22,056 nt of DNA from a virus, in the IMG/VR virus record IMGVR_UViG_3300037093_000008, positions 1 to 22,056 of that record. One strand, 5' to 3'. The position numbers were made by a program, and so were the translations under genes. Below the pieces are notes generated by a model that was given only the letters and a program-made list of their open reading frames with translations, was not told the origin of the DNA and searched no databases. Within the stretch, counting starts at the first letter, position 1. Every line of letters starts with the position of its first letter. This document shows positions 1-5,988 of the stretch, one piece after another.

Positions 1-316
1 AACTGGTCTACAACTCCTCACGCAGATAGCACAGAACAACCCTACCTCTATAGATGTAGTAGACTATGACAAGGCTGCTCTTGAAGTATTAGAGGCAGTA
101 TCATTCCCAGCTTCATGCTACCGTGAACCCCGTCAGATTGCAGCTATCCGCGATCAGCGTAACAAGATGATGCAACAGGATAGGACTGCGGAGAATCTAC
201 CCAAGGTAGCTAGAGCGGCTCAATCATTGAGTAAGGCACCAGAGGCAGGTAGCATGGTTGAGAAGATTATGAGTGGAGCTGGAGGTGGTGGTGAGGAAGG
301 AGCACCAGCACAATGA
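1..316 (+). CDS. Portal (head-tail connector) protein, C-terminal end, 5' partial
   Basis: This is the last 104 codons of a gene entering from the left, read in the frame starting at base 2 and ending TGA 314-316. Portal proteins form the 12-subunit ring through which DNA enters and leaves the capsid. The fragment has the helix and turn usual at the end of T7 gp8-like podovirus portals: a stretch containing VVDYDKAALEVLEAV, then FPASCYREPRQIAAIRDQR, where a conserved 'P..ivR..eei..iR..R' pattern is expected. A low-complexity Gly/Ala tail with GAGGGGEEGAPAQ follows. It overlaps the next start by 4 bases (ATGA). Position directly before small head genes, scaffold and capsid fits a portal. Only the C-terminus is visible, so the family call rests on this pattern plus gene order. 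Confidence 0.75.
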   Translation, partial: TGLQLLTQIAQNNPTSIDVVDYDKAALEVLEAVSFPASCYREPRQIAAIRDQRNKMMQQDRTAENLPKVARAAQSLSKAPEAGSMVEKIMSGAGGGGEEGAPAQ

Positions 317-501
317 GACTGACAGTATACTTTGATCCCTTGTTGTTGTGGGCAGAATCTGTTTATATACCTGAGAAGCCTGAGCGTGAAATAGGGTATG
401 GTAGTGTTCCAATATATTATGACGACATTGCGAAACTTGATATTCCCGCAATGCAAAGGTATAGGTTGAGGCAGAAAAGAAAGAAGTTAGTGAGATCATA
501 A
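313..501 (+). CDS. Small orphan protein, 62 aa
   Basis: I do not recognise this protein. It starts at an ATG overlapping the portal stop (ATGA at 313-316), so it is probably translated by reinitiation, and it ends TAA overlapping the next ATG (TAATG). The first half is hydrophobic and aromatic (MRLTVYFDPLLLWAESVYIP). The end is strongly basic (RYRLRQKRKKLVRS), suggesting contact with nucleic acid or an acidic partner. It contains the peptide YYDDI, also present near the N-terminus of the gene at 733, encoded by an identical 15-base stretch. Tight coupling on both sides supports a real gene. Its function is unknown. Confidence 0.6.
   Translation: MRLTVYFDPLLLWAESVYIPEKPEREIGYGSVPIYYDDIAKLDIPAMQRYRLRQKRKKLVRS
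415..429 (+). repeat. 15-bp direct repeat encoding YYDDI, copy 1
   Basis: TATTATGACGACATT occurs here and again at 751-765. Both copies are read in the frame that encodes YYDDI, in two neighbouring small proteins. The length is within chance for the whole window, but the closeness and shared reading frame make a common peptide motif plausible. Confidence 0.4.
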
Positions 502-731
502 TGACACCAGCACAGGAAATGGAACAGCGTTATAGCAACGTGTTTAAAACAATAGAGGGTCATATTGTGCTAGGTGACATAGCTACTCTCGGTCACGTTT
601 TCGATACCATTCCACCAGAGGATATCGCAAAGGTTGCCGAGCGCAACTTTGCACTTGTCATTCTACAGATGGCAGGTGTATTTAATTCACTCTACCCCCA
701 ACTAGGACTTGGGCTAAGTAAGGAGAAATAG
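501..731 (+). CDS. Bbp19-like small phage protein, 76 aa
   Basis: This small, mostly helical protein matches the pattern I know for the Bbp19-like family of BPP-1-type podoviruses: an early 'F.t..G..VL.dL' block, seen here as YSNVFKTIEGHIVLGDIATL, then a short linker and a final helix of the form 'r..a..il.mag', seen as ERNFALVILQMAG. Family members are short (about 70-110 aa), sit between portal and scaffold genes and are of uncertain role. The start overlaps the upstream stop by one base (TAATG). The downstream gene begins two bases after its stop. The call rests on motif memory and gene position; the molecular function is not known to me. Confidence 0.55.
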   Translation: MTPAQEMEQRYSNVFKTIEGHIVLGDIATLGHVFDTIPPEDIAKVAERNFALVILQMAGVFNSLYPQLGLGLSKEK

Positions 732-732
732 C

Positions 733-1125
733 ATGGCAGGTTCACCACCGTATTATGACGACATTAGATGGGGAGGCCCGAAAGGGGTACGTATCCCTCA
801 AGAAGCATTCCCAGCAACTATGGCTCTTGTAAAAGAGACCGACATCAATGTAGGGGGAGCTGGTACTACCAATACCATCAACCTTGACCTAACCCAGACT
901 CGCTCTAGCTATTACACGATCACTAACGCAGGTAGTGGAGCAACCACCATAAAGTGGCCTGCTGTGCTCCCTGGGCTTGTGTTCACAGTGTTCAACAACA
1001 CCGCCCAGTCTAGCGTATGGATGGTCACAGGCAAGACAGGTATCACGGTCGCTACTACCAAGAAGGCTATGCTGGTCATGGATAGCGCGGCTGGTGACAT
1101 CCTACGTCTCACGGCTGACATTTAA
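733..1125 (+). CDS. Putative beta-rich head fibre/decoration protein, 130 aa
   Basis: The 130-residue product looks like one beta-sandwich after an extended N-terminal arm of about 35 residues that contains PPYYDDIRWGGP. The body alternates short hydrophobic strands with Gly/Thr/Asn turns (NLDLTQTRSSYYTITNAG; then FTVFNNTAQSSVWMV; then ILRLTADI). The 'G..f.v.NNT.qs.v.v.g..g..v.va...ka.l' pattern recalls small capsid-associated or head-fibre proteins in other phages. It has a clear ribosome site (AAGGAG at about 720-725) before ATG 733. It is followed by an 83-base gap containing a hairpin. I infer a surface or decoration role from fold type and location; no catalytic motif is visible. Confidence 0.5.
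   Translation: MAGSPPYYDDIRWGGPKGVRIPQEAFPATMALVKETDINVGGAGTTNTINLDLTQTRSSYYTITNAGSGATTIKWPAVLPGLVFTVFNNTAQSSVWMVTGKTGITVATTKKAMLVMDSAAGDILRLTADI
751..765 (+). repeat. 15-bp direct repeat encoding YYDDI, copy 2
   Basis: This is an identical copy of 415-429 in the same coding frame, within the N-terminal arm of the beta-rich protein. The flanking bases differ. Confidence 0.4.
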
Positions 1126-1131
1126 CGGGTT

Positions 1132-1186
1132 GGGGGTGGGCAGGGCCGGAAGGGGCTTTTCTGGTGTGCCAGAGCAGCCTACCCCC
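1132..1186 (+). promoter_or_regulatory. Intergenic G5/C5 hairpin
   Basis: GGGGGTGGGC (1132-1141) can pair with GCCTACCCCC (1177-1186), with one G-U pair. The 35-base loop contains a second small stem, CTGG-tgtg-CCAG at 1161-1172. No T-run follows the outer stem, so it is not a classical Rho-independent terminator. An RNA processing or stability element is as likely. The gap 1126-1208 has no other feature apart from the AAAGGAG ribosome site before ATG 1209. Confidence 0.5.
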
Positions 1187-1208
1187 TTAGCTTTCAAAGG
1201 AGCACAAT

Positions 1209-1430
1209 ATGCCAAGTGGTAAAGGTGGTAGCAGCAAGGGTGGAGCTAGGAGCCTTGGAGCAGCTAAGGGTAACACTAGTCCCAGTGGAGCTATCCTAGA
1301 TGACACAGATGAAGTGTTGCTCCAGCGCAAGCAGCGTTTCAAGGCATGGGCTAAGGGCTTCCGTGAGACGAAGCTCAAGCCTGCTGCTTTTGAGAACCTG
1401 TATCCACAGCCTGTTAAGTGGAAAGGCTAA
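1209..1430 (+). CDS. Small basic protein, 73 aa, unknown
   Basis: A good ribosome site (AAAGGAG at about 1196-1202) precedes ATG 1209. The first 27 residues are low-complexity Gly/Ser/Lys (MPSGKGGSSKGGARSLGAAK), probably disordered and positively charged. Residues about 30-60 are likely helical and amphipathic, around DEVLLQRKQRFKAWAKGFRE. The C-terminus is extended and rich in Pro and aromatic residues. Similar small basic proteins lie among head genes of other podoviruses, but I do not recognise a family. Positive charge could suit capsid-interior DNA contact or scaffold interaction; this is speculation. The next start is 2 bases after the stop. Confidence 0.6.
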   Translation: MPSGKGGSSKGGARSLGAAKGNTSPSGAILDDTDEVLLQRKQRFKAWAKGFRETKLKPAAFENLYPQPVKWKG

Positions 1431-1432
1431 CC

Positions 1433-1975
1433 ATGTCTGAAAGATGTGAACTTGATAAGATTCTCAAAGTTGAGCGTGAGATACTCGCTGATGATCGTGA
1501 GTTACTCAAACGCTCTAAACCTCAACCAATAACCGCTGCTATAGCAGTGCATTTCACAGGAGTTAAAATGAACAATGCTTTAGTGCTTGATATTGGACAG
1601 ACCTCACAGGCGTCTATCGTTCCATTGCTCAAGGATGGTATCACACCATCTGGCGGCATTTTGTCGCTTGTCATCTACACGTTCAGCGATCCATCAGCAA
1701 CCGTGGTTATCAATCCTGATGGTGTCACAGCCTTGGTCACTGGTATAGCAGCTTCGTCTGGGCCGATCTCTGGTTCAGTTAGTTGCACCGTCACCGATAC
1801 CAATGGTGTAGTTACTCCGTGGACTCAGGAGTTCACTATTCAGACGGATGCCATTGTGCCTCCTACTCAGTTCACGCAGTCTATCGCAGTAGAGTTTACT
1901 GCCCCGACTGGTGGTGGTTCGATCTTGGCTCCAGCCCTGATTGCTGGTACGCCAGTTGGTCAACGCTCTAAGTAG
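1433..1975 (+). CDS. Ig-like domain phage protein, 180 aa, possible second internal start
   Basis: Start 1433 is preferred over an ATG at 1418 because AAAGG sits 6 bases upstream and it follows the previous stop without overlap. Residues 1-45 are charged and helical (ELDKILKVEREILADDRELL). From residue 46 the protein changes to a beta-rich domain with the 'vGQts.a..vpl...G.tpsgg...ytfsDpsatvv.n.Dg' pattern of Ig-like (Big-type) phage structural proteins, followed by a 'tvtDtnG.v' strand. The second domain start coincides with an in-frame ATG at 1568 that has a strong ribosome site of its own. The tail after about residue 150 is Gly/Ala-rich. Ig-like domains usually decorate virions and bind weakly to surfaces. 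The exact virion location is unknown. Confidence 0.6.
   Translation: MSERCELDKILKVEREILADDRELLKRSKPQPITAAIAVHFTGVKMNNALVLDIGQTSQASIVPLLKDGITPSGGILSLVIYTFSDPSATVVINPDGVTALVTGIAASSGPISGSVSCTVTDTNGVVTPWTQEFTIQTDAIVPPTQFTQSIAVEFTAPTGGGSILAPALIAGTPVGQRSK
1558..1570 (+). promoter_or_regulatory. Internal ribosome site and in-frame start
   Basis: AGGAG at 1558-1562, a 5-base spacer, and ATG at 1568 lie in frame within the gene starting at 1433. This site is better than that of the upstream start. Use of it would yield a 135-residue protein consisting of the Ig-like domain without the charged helix. Confidence 0.45.
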
Positions 1976-2001
1976 TACACTGTTACTACCTTAACTATCA
2001 A

Positions 2002-2015
2002 TGGCCCATTGGCCA
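2002..2015 (+). promoter_or_regulatory. Small intergenic stem-loop
   Basis: TGGCC-catt-GGCCA forms a 5-bp stem in the 58-base gap between the Ig-like gene and the scaffold gene, just before the ribosome site GAAGGA (about 2023-2028). It is short and lacks a T-run. It may only shape the leader of the scaffold message. Confidence 0.3.
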
Positions 2016-2033
2016 AAGTGAAAGAAGGATACC

Positions 2034-2780
2034 ATGCCTGAAGCAGTGCTAGACGCAACGCAGACTACTAACGTAGCTGCTCCTACTACCCCTGACACTA
2101 CATCCTTGGGATGGCGTGCTGGGCTACCCGACGATCTCAAACAGAACACTGACCTTGCTACGTTCAAGACTGTTGGTGACTTTGCCAAGAGTGCTATTGA
2201 AACGAAAGCCAAGGTAGGTGATCTGGAAAAGAAGCTGGGTGACTCAATACCTAAACTACCGGATGGTGCGACGGACGAGGATCGTAACACTTACTACGAT
2301 GCTTTAGGCCGACCAAAACAAGCCAGCGAATATGAATTTGATGGTGAGGACAAGAACGCCCCTGAGTGGACGAACTTCTGGAAGGGACAGTTTCATGGTC
2401 TGGGCTTAACTAAAGTTCAGGCTAAGGCACTGAGTACGCAGTTCAATGGGCAGATGCAGAGGATGGTTGAAGCTCACAATGCTGCACTCAAGACCGAGAT
2501 GACTACTGCTGAACAGAAGCTCAGAACCGAGATGGGCGACAAGTTTGATACCAACGTAGAACTGGCCAAACGAGTATGGCAGAAACATGGAGAAGGGGAT
2601 TTTGACAAGCTGTTCTCTAGTGAGACAGCTACCAATCGTTACGGTATGATTCGATTCCTTCTCAAGATGTCTGCCTTGACCGGAGAGGATACTTCACCAC
2701 AGGGTGGGCACTCTACTTCCAAATCCAGTGATGCTGCTGGCTTTGATTATAGCAAGAGTCCTAAGCCCCCAAAGAGGTAG
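2034..2780 (+). CDS. Capsid scaffolding protein, 248 aa
   Basis: Scaffolding proteins guide major capsid subunits into the procapsid and leave or are degraded before DNA fills it. Seen here: an Ala/Thr-rich disordered start, then W27 and a 'LPDDLKQNTDLATFKTVGDF' block. This is the 'W...lp.dlk....l..fk.v.dlak' pattern of podovirus scaffolds. Next comes IPKLPDGATDEDRNTYYDAL with 'lGrP..a.eY.f', then a long charged helical region (about residues 115-215) and a Lys/Pro C-terminus (SKSPKPPKR) of the type that binds the capsid protein. No cysteine is present. It has a ribosome site (GAAGGA) before ATG 2034 and sits immediately upstream of the major capsid gene, the standard place. Confidence 0.8.
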   Translation: MPEAVLDATQTTNVAAPTTPDTTSLGWRAGLPDDLKQNTDLATFKTVGDFAKSAIETKAKVGDLEKKLGDSIPKLPDGATDEDRNTYYDALGRPKQASEYEFDGEDKNAPEWTNFWKGQFHGLGLTKVQAKALSTQFNGQMQRMVEAHNAALKTEMTTAEQKLRTEMGDKFDTNVELAKRVWQKHGEGDFDKLFSSETATNRYGMIRFLLKMSALTGEDTSPQGGHSTSKSSDAAGFDYSKSPKPPKR

Positions 2781-2813
2781 CTTGCTCCACGGGTGTAGTT
2801 AGAGGATTAACTC

Positions 2814-3863
2814 ATGGCCGACGTTGTGCAGTTGGGTTACACCACACTGCAAGATGTTATCAACAACTACTCTACGTCAGATGCACGGGCACCATTCGTA
2901 ATGGCTGCTCGTGTACTTGACCGTATGTGTCCACTCATTAGGTATCTGCCTATGATACCGTCCAACCAAATCTTGTCCAACATTGCCACACGTACTGATT
3001 CTATCCCAGTACCTGGTACTCGACGCTTTAACACAGGTGTCCAACCCACTGCTGCCAAGAACACTCCCCTCAGTGATCCGATGGCTTTGTTTGAGGCATA
3101 CAGTGAAGTGGATAAGGAACTGTGGAAGATTCAGAACGATCCTAACATGTGGCGTCAGGATCAAGACCTTAACCACGTAGAGGGATTCAAGCAGCTAATG
3201 GAATCTCTCTTATTCTACGGCAACCTGTCACAAGACCCTGGCTCCTTCAATGGTCTTTCTACCCGCTTCAATAACCTAGAGTCCTACCCGAACGGCGACC
3301 TAAGCTGGGTGCCTAACGTGTGGAACAATGGGGCTACCTCTGGTTCCTGTACCAGTGCATGGTTCCTTGAGCTAGGTCAGATGAAGGTCTATGGTATCTA
3401 CCCACCTAACACCCCTGCTGGCCTCAACATTGAGGACTTGGGTGAGATGACCAAAGAGCAACCAAGTGCAACGGGTGGTGGCCCAATGCTTAACTATATG
3501 TACCAAGTGCTTCGTACCCACCTCACTTGGCGCATGGGTATTCAAATCAACGATGAGCGGTGTGCTCAACGTATTGCCAACATTAACTCTGTTGCTTTGA
3601 GTAGCAACAACTTCGATGAGAATGTCTTTATCGAAGCCAAGAACCAACTCCCCGGAAGTGGTGAGGCTCCTGGCACGGTGCTCTTGATGAACCGTCAACT
3701 TAAAACACAGGTTGACATCCGTGCAGTTAGTCAGAAGCTTAACGCTTACACCATGTTCAGTGCGAACGAAGTTGATGTATTCGGGCGCTCTGTAACCAAG
3801 TTCCAAAATATTCCCATTCTGATGTGTGAGAAACTTCTCAACACTGAAACGGTAGTCACCTAA
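2814..3863 (+). CDS. Major capsid protein, 349 aa (epsilon15 gp7/BPP-1 type)
   Basis: This is the shell subunit, expected to have the HK97 fold. The length agrees with the about 330-350 residues usual for epsilon15/BPP-1-like capsid proteins, with no delta domain or protease. The N-terminus (TTLQDVINNYSTSDARAPFV) resembles the N-arm and spine start. A central FYGNLSQDPGSFNGLSTRFN around residues 136-155 is the typical 'yGn...dP..F.GL..r.n' signature. The C-terminal part contains a beta strand and turn block (VLLMNRQLKTQVDIRAVSQK) and an 'F....v...Gipi.....l' ending, as in P-domain and A-domain strands. It is preceded by the scaffold and followed 12 bases later by the cement gene. A GAGG ribosome site lies 8 bases before ATG 2814. 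Confidence 0.88.
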   Translation: MADVVQLGYTTLQDVINNYSTSDARAPFVMAARVLDRMCPLIRYLPMIPSNQILSNIATRTDSIPVPGTRRFNTGVQPTAAKNTPLSDPMALFEAYSEVDKELWKIQNDPNMWRQDQDLNHVEGFKQLMESLLFYGNLSQDPGSFNGLSTRFNNLESYPNGDLSWVPNVWNNGATSGSCTSAWFLELGQMKVYGIYPPNTPAGLNIEDLGEMTKEQPSATGGGPMLNYMYQVLRTHLTWRMGIQINDERCAQRIANINSVALSSNNFDENVFIEAKNQLPGSGEAPGTVLLMNRQLKTQVDIRAVSQKLNAYTMFSANEVDVFGRSVTKFQNIPILMCEKLLNTETVVT

Positions 3864-3875
3864 AAGGAGGAACCA

Positions 3876-4631
3876 ATGCCGTATTCTGATGCTCTTGCTT
3901 ATCTTCACGGTAGCGGCTCCTCACTGGGTCTGCCGACTACCACAACTGCCAATGCCTTGACTGGCGTAAGTCAGTCTGGAACAACCTTAACCTACACGGT
4001 ATCTACTGGGGAGGTGATCGTTGGTCAGGTAATTATTCTTGCTGGTGGAGCACCAACCGTATCCTCAAGTGTTACGGTTACTGCGATCCTTACTGGTAAT
4101 GGTCTAACGGGTACTGCTACAGTGAGTCCCTCGCAGACTGTAACCACAACCACTGGCACTGCCTATCCTCCTACCATTGGCGACACTCTCTGTACGGCTG
4201 CCAGTCAATACAGTAACCTTGAACTGGACTTTGGTGCTCCTAATCCTGGGACTGCTTATCCTTGGGTTCCGGCATTCCCATCACTCACTGAGAAGGGTTA
4301 TACCTTCCCTCCTGAGATTCCTGGAAATGGTGGTACGGAGTTTGGAGTCCATATCTTGGTCATGGCTCCATTCAATACCCTCACCTCACTTAACTTTGAG
4401 GTACTCACGTCAGCGTCTGCTAGTGCCCTGTACAGTGTAGCAACCAACATCATTGCTACTCGTTCACTCACTCTAGCCCAGTTACAGATACTGGGTGCAC
4501 ACTACTTCATCCCTGTCCCACAATCGACAGTGCTGGAGTTCTTGCGCTGGTATGCTGTCTTGGCTGGTAGTCCCACAACTGATGGCACCATCGTGTCCTA
4601 TTGGGGGCCACGCACTGGTGGTGAACAGTAA
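3876..4631 (+). CDS. Bbp16-like capsid cement/decoration protein with inserted beta domain, 251 aa
   Basis: The gene lies 12 bases after the capsid gene with a strong ribosome site (AAAAGGAGG). Position and the second half (about residues 98-251, beta-rich, with DFGAPNPG, then ILVMAPFNTL and a final IPVPQ...LEFLRWYAVL strand) fit the Bbp16 family of cement proteins that clamp capsid joints. Residues 1-28 form a short module (MPYSDALAYLHGSGSSLGLP) that recurs in truncated form at 4690. Residues about 29-95 form a separate beta module with the motif TATVSPSQTV, closely similar to a module inside the tail protein at 5989. The N-terminal module may therefore have been separated from the body by insertion. 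The cement role is inferred from family pattern and location. Confidence 0.65.
   Translation: MPYSDALAYLHGSGSSLGLPTTTTANALTGVSQSGTTLTYTVSTGEVIVGQVIILAGGAPTVSSSVTVTAILTGNGLTGTATVSPSQTVTTTTGTAYPPTIGDTLCTAASQYSNLELDFGAPNPGTAYPWVPAFPSLTEKGYTFPPEIPGNGGTEFGVHILVMAPFNTLTSLNFEVLTSASASALYSVATNIIATRSLTLAQLQILGAHYFIPVPQSTVLEFLRWYAVLAGSPTTDGTIVSYWGPRTGGEQ
3960..4160 (+). repeat. Mobile beta-domain module, copy A (protein-level repeat)
   Basis: This segment encodes residues about 29-95 of the cement protein and aligns along its length with bases 6748-6942 of the tail nozzle gene: SGTTLT..., then VGQ or VGM, IL or LLAG, SVTVTA or TTVTAF, then TATVSPSQTV against TYTVSPTQSV. I recognise the 'GT.TVSPSQTV' ending from many phage structural proteins. 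It appears to be a domain that is pasted into loops of unrelated virion proteins. Confidence 0.7.
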
Positions 4632-4640
4632 CACTAACCT

Positions 4641-4666
4641 GGGGGTGTGGCATGGGTCATGCCCCC
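4641..4666 (+). promoter_or_regulatory. Intergenic hairpin after the cement gene
   Basis: GGCATG-ggt-CATGCC (4649-4663) forms a 6-bp stem. Alternatively GGGGG 4641-4645 pairs with CCCCC 4662-4666 around a bulge plus the CATG stem. The sequence after it is AATACTAAG, with no T-run. It lies between the cement gene and the 33-codon paralogue, and could trim or protect the abundant capsid message. Confidence 0.5.
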
Positions 4667-4689
4667 AATACTAAGCTAGGAGTAAGCTA

Positions 4690-4791
4690 ATGCCGATTAC
4701 CGATGTAGCTCTCTTTGTACATGGAGCAGGAGCCAATGCTTCTAGCCCAGCTACCGATGTTGCTAACGCTTTCACTGCTGGTACACAATAA
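4690..4791 (+). CDS. 33-aa truncated paralogue of the cement N-terminal module
   Basis: A short ORF runs from ATG 4690 to TAA 4789-4791 with an AGGAG ribosome site just upstream (4678-4682). Its product (MPITDVALFVHGAGANASSP, then ATDVANAFTAGTQ) aligns from end to end with residues 1-28 of the cement protein upstream: MP.(S/T)D...., then HG(S/A)G, P, T, and ANA(L/F)T. It then stops where the upstream protein enters its inserted beta module. It is thus a duplicated N-terminal module, either a remnant of a second cement gene or a functional capsid-binding peptide. The retained ribosome site and clean reading frame favour expression. It is flanked on both sides by hairpins. Confidence 0.55.
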   Translation: MPITDVALFVHGAGANASSPATDVANAFTAGTQ

Positions 4792-4800
4792 CAACTAACC

Positions 4801-4819
4801 AAGGGGGCTAGCCCTCCTT
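4801..4819 (+). promoter_or_regulatory. Hairpin upstream of the zinc-finger gene
   Basis: AAGGGGG-CTAG-CCCTCCTT folds into a 7-bp stem with one bulged T and a CTAG loop. It ends a few bases before the GGGAG ribosome site of the gene starting at 4832. There is no T-run. It is similar in composition to the hairpins at 1132 and 4641. Confidence 0.45.
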
Positions 4820-4831
4820 CTGGGAGATAAC

Positions 4832-5230
4832 ATGTCAGATCAACATATCATCGTAGCAAAGTGTACAGCTCATGCTTTCGAGAGCAGGAATGCTGTGCAA
4901 TACTTCCCTGGGCTTGAATACCAGATTGATTTAGCTGACAAGTATCAACGTAAGCTCGTATGGCTCAAGACCCAGACAGGCAAGTGGATATTCCAGTTTG
5001 ACAGGGCTGACTCCTCTAGTACAGCCCATCGTATATTCTTTTGTAAGGAATGTGGACAGCCCTTTGACCGCTTGAGCGAGATTGGTACACACACACGTAG
5101 CCTACATAACAAGACTAAAGCTACTGTGGATAATGCCCAAGCAGCTAATGCTGATGAGGAAGAGGAGCGGCTGTTAGCAGAGCGCAGAGCTGCTGAGGAA
5201 GCTGAGGAAGTAGTTGAGGCTGTAAAATGA
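4832..5230 (+). CDS. C2H2 zinc-finger phage protein, 132 aa
   Basis: The N-terminal 70 residues look like a small alpha/beta domain. Residues 71-92 hold C71-x2-C74-x12-H87-x4-H92 (CKECGQPFDRLSEIGTHTRS then LH), a canonical C2H2 zinc finger including the hydrophobic residues at F78 and L81. After it comes an acidic coiled-coil-like tail, DEEEERLLAERRAAEEAEEV. The ribosome site is GGGAG before ATG 4832. The stop overlaps the start of the head-tail adaptor gene (ATGA at 5227). Its place between capsid and tail genes suggests a virion or assembly protein. DNA or protein binding by the finger is possible; its role is unknown. C2H2 fingers are uncommon in phages. Confidence 0.65.
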   Translation: MSDQHIIVAKCTAHAFESRNAVQYFPGLEYQIDLADKYQRKLVWLKTQTGKWIFQFDRADSSSTAHRIFFCKECGQPFDRLSEIGTHTRSLHNKTKATVDNAQAANADEEEERLLAERRAAEEAEEVVEAVK

Positions 5231-5988
5231 ATTATAGTGCTGCCAGTATCGCAAACTTGGCTCTTGGTAAGATAGGTGCTCGTGGTCAGATTACTGATCT
5301 GAATGAAAACAGCCCCAATGCTATTAAGGTTCTAGATGTCTGGGATGCTATATTCCAAGAGGTACTATCTGAACGTGATTGGAAGTTTGCTAAGACTCGG
5401 CAGCAGCTTGTACTAAGCTCAGTTACTCCACTCTACACCTATAAGTTTGCTTGGGCACTACCAGCAGACTTCTTACGCTTCGTGCGCCCTACTAAGCGTC
5501 AAGCCAACCGTAACTATGCTTGGATGTATGGGCCGGAAGGTATGGGTTGGTACAACCGTCAAGACCCTCCATTCTGGCCTAATGATTATGACTACAAGAT
5601 TGAGACACTAACTGCTGGGTGGTTGGTAGTTCCACCAGCACCACCAGTACCTTATCCACCACCATTCCCGTCTGGGAAGTATGCCCTAACCAACTATGGA
5701 GGATGGCAAGCTCCTGTAGCAATAACTTACATTCAACTCATCACTGACTACACACAACTCATGCCTGGGTTTGTAACCTGCCTAGCATATCGCCTAGCTG
5801 CTGAGGTCAGTGTTGCTATCACTGAGGATAAGCAGAAAGGTCAGAGTATGCTTGAGTTATATCGTGATAGCCTTAACAGTGCTGAAGCTCAGAATGAGTG
5901 TATGGACTATCAGCAGGACGAGGCAGGCTCAGAGAGTTGGGAACGTGCTGGTAGATGGGTAAGTGGTTGGGGAGGTCGCAGGTGGTAA
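5227..5988 (+). CDS. Head-tail adaptor / tail tubular protein A-like, 253 aa
   Basis: This is the ring protein joining the portal to the tail tube, as in T7 gp11 and P22 gp4. The diagnostic N-terminal pattern is clear: SIANLALGKIGARGQITDLN, then 'NA..V...wD...qevLse.dWkFA..r..L', a helical block common to the family. The second half has the expected strand plus 'fv..lA.rLAaevsva.t.d.....ml..Y...l..A...n' helices ending in a Trp-rich tail. It is longer than T7 gp11 (196 aa). Residues about 136-163 form an extra loop starting with PPAPPVPYPPPFP. It starts within the stop of the zinc-finger gene and is followed at once by the nozzle gene. Confidence 0.82.
   Translation: MNYSAASIANLALGKIGARGQITDLNENSPNAIKVLDVWDAIFQEVLSERDWKFAKTRQQLVLSSVTPLYTYKFAWALPADFLRFVRPTKRQANRNYAWMYGPEGMGWYNRQDPPFWPNDYDYKIETLTAGWLVVPPAPPVPYPPPFPSGKYALTNYGGWQAPVAITYIQLITDYTQLMPGFVTCLAYRLAAEVSVAITEDKQKGQSMLELYRDSLNSAEAQNECMDYQQDEAGSESWERAGRWVSGWGGRRW

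Noticed and set aside
1126-1208. Rho-independent terminator after the 733 gene
   Set aside because: The stem is good, but the loop is long and no T-run follows on the + strand; kept only as a hairpin.
977-1222. An 81-aa plus-strand frame spanning the gap after the 733 gene
   Set aside because: It overlaps a better gene in another frame, runs through the hairpin gap and the next ribosome site, and has no start site of its own.
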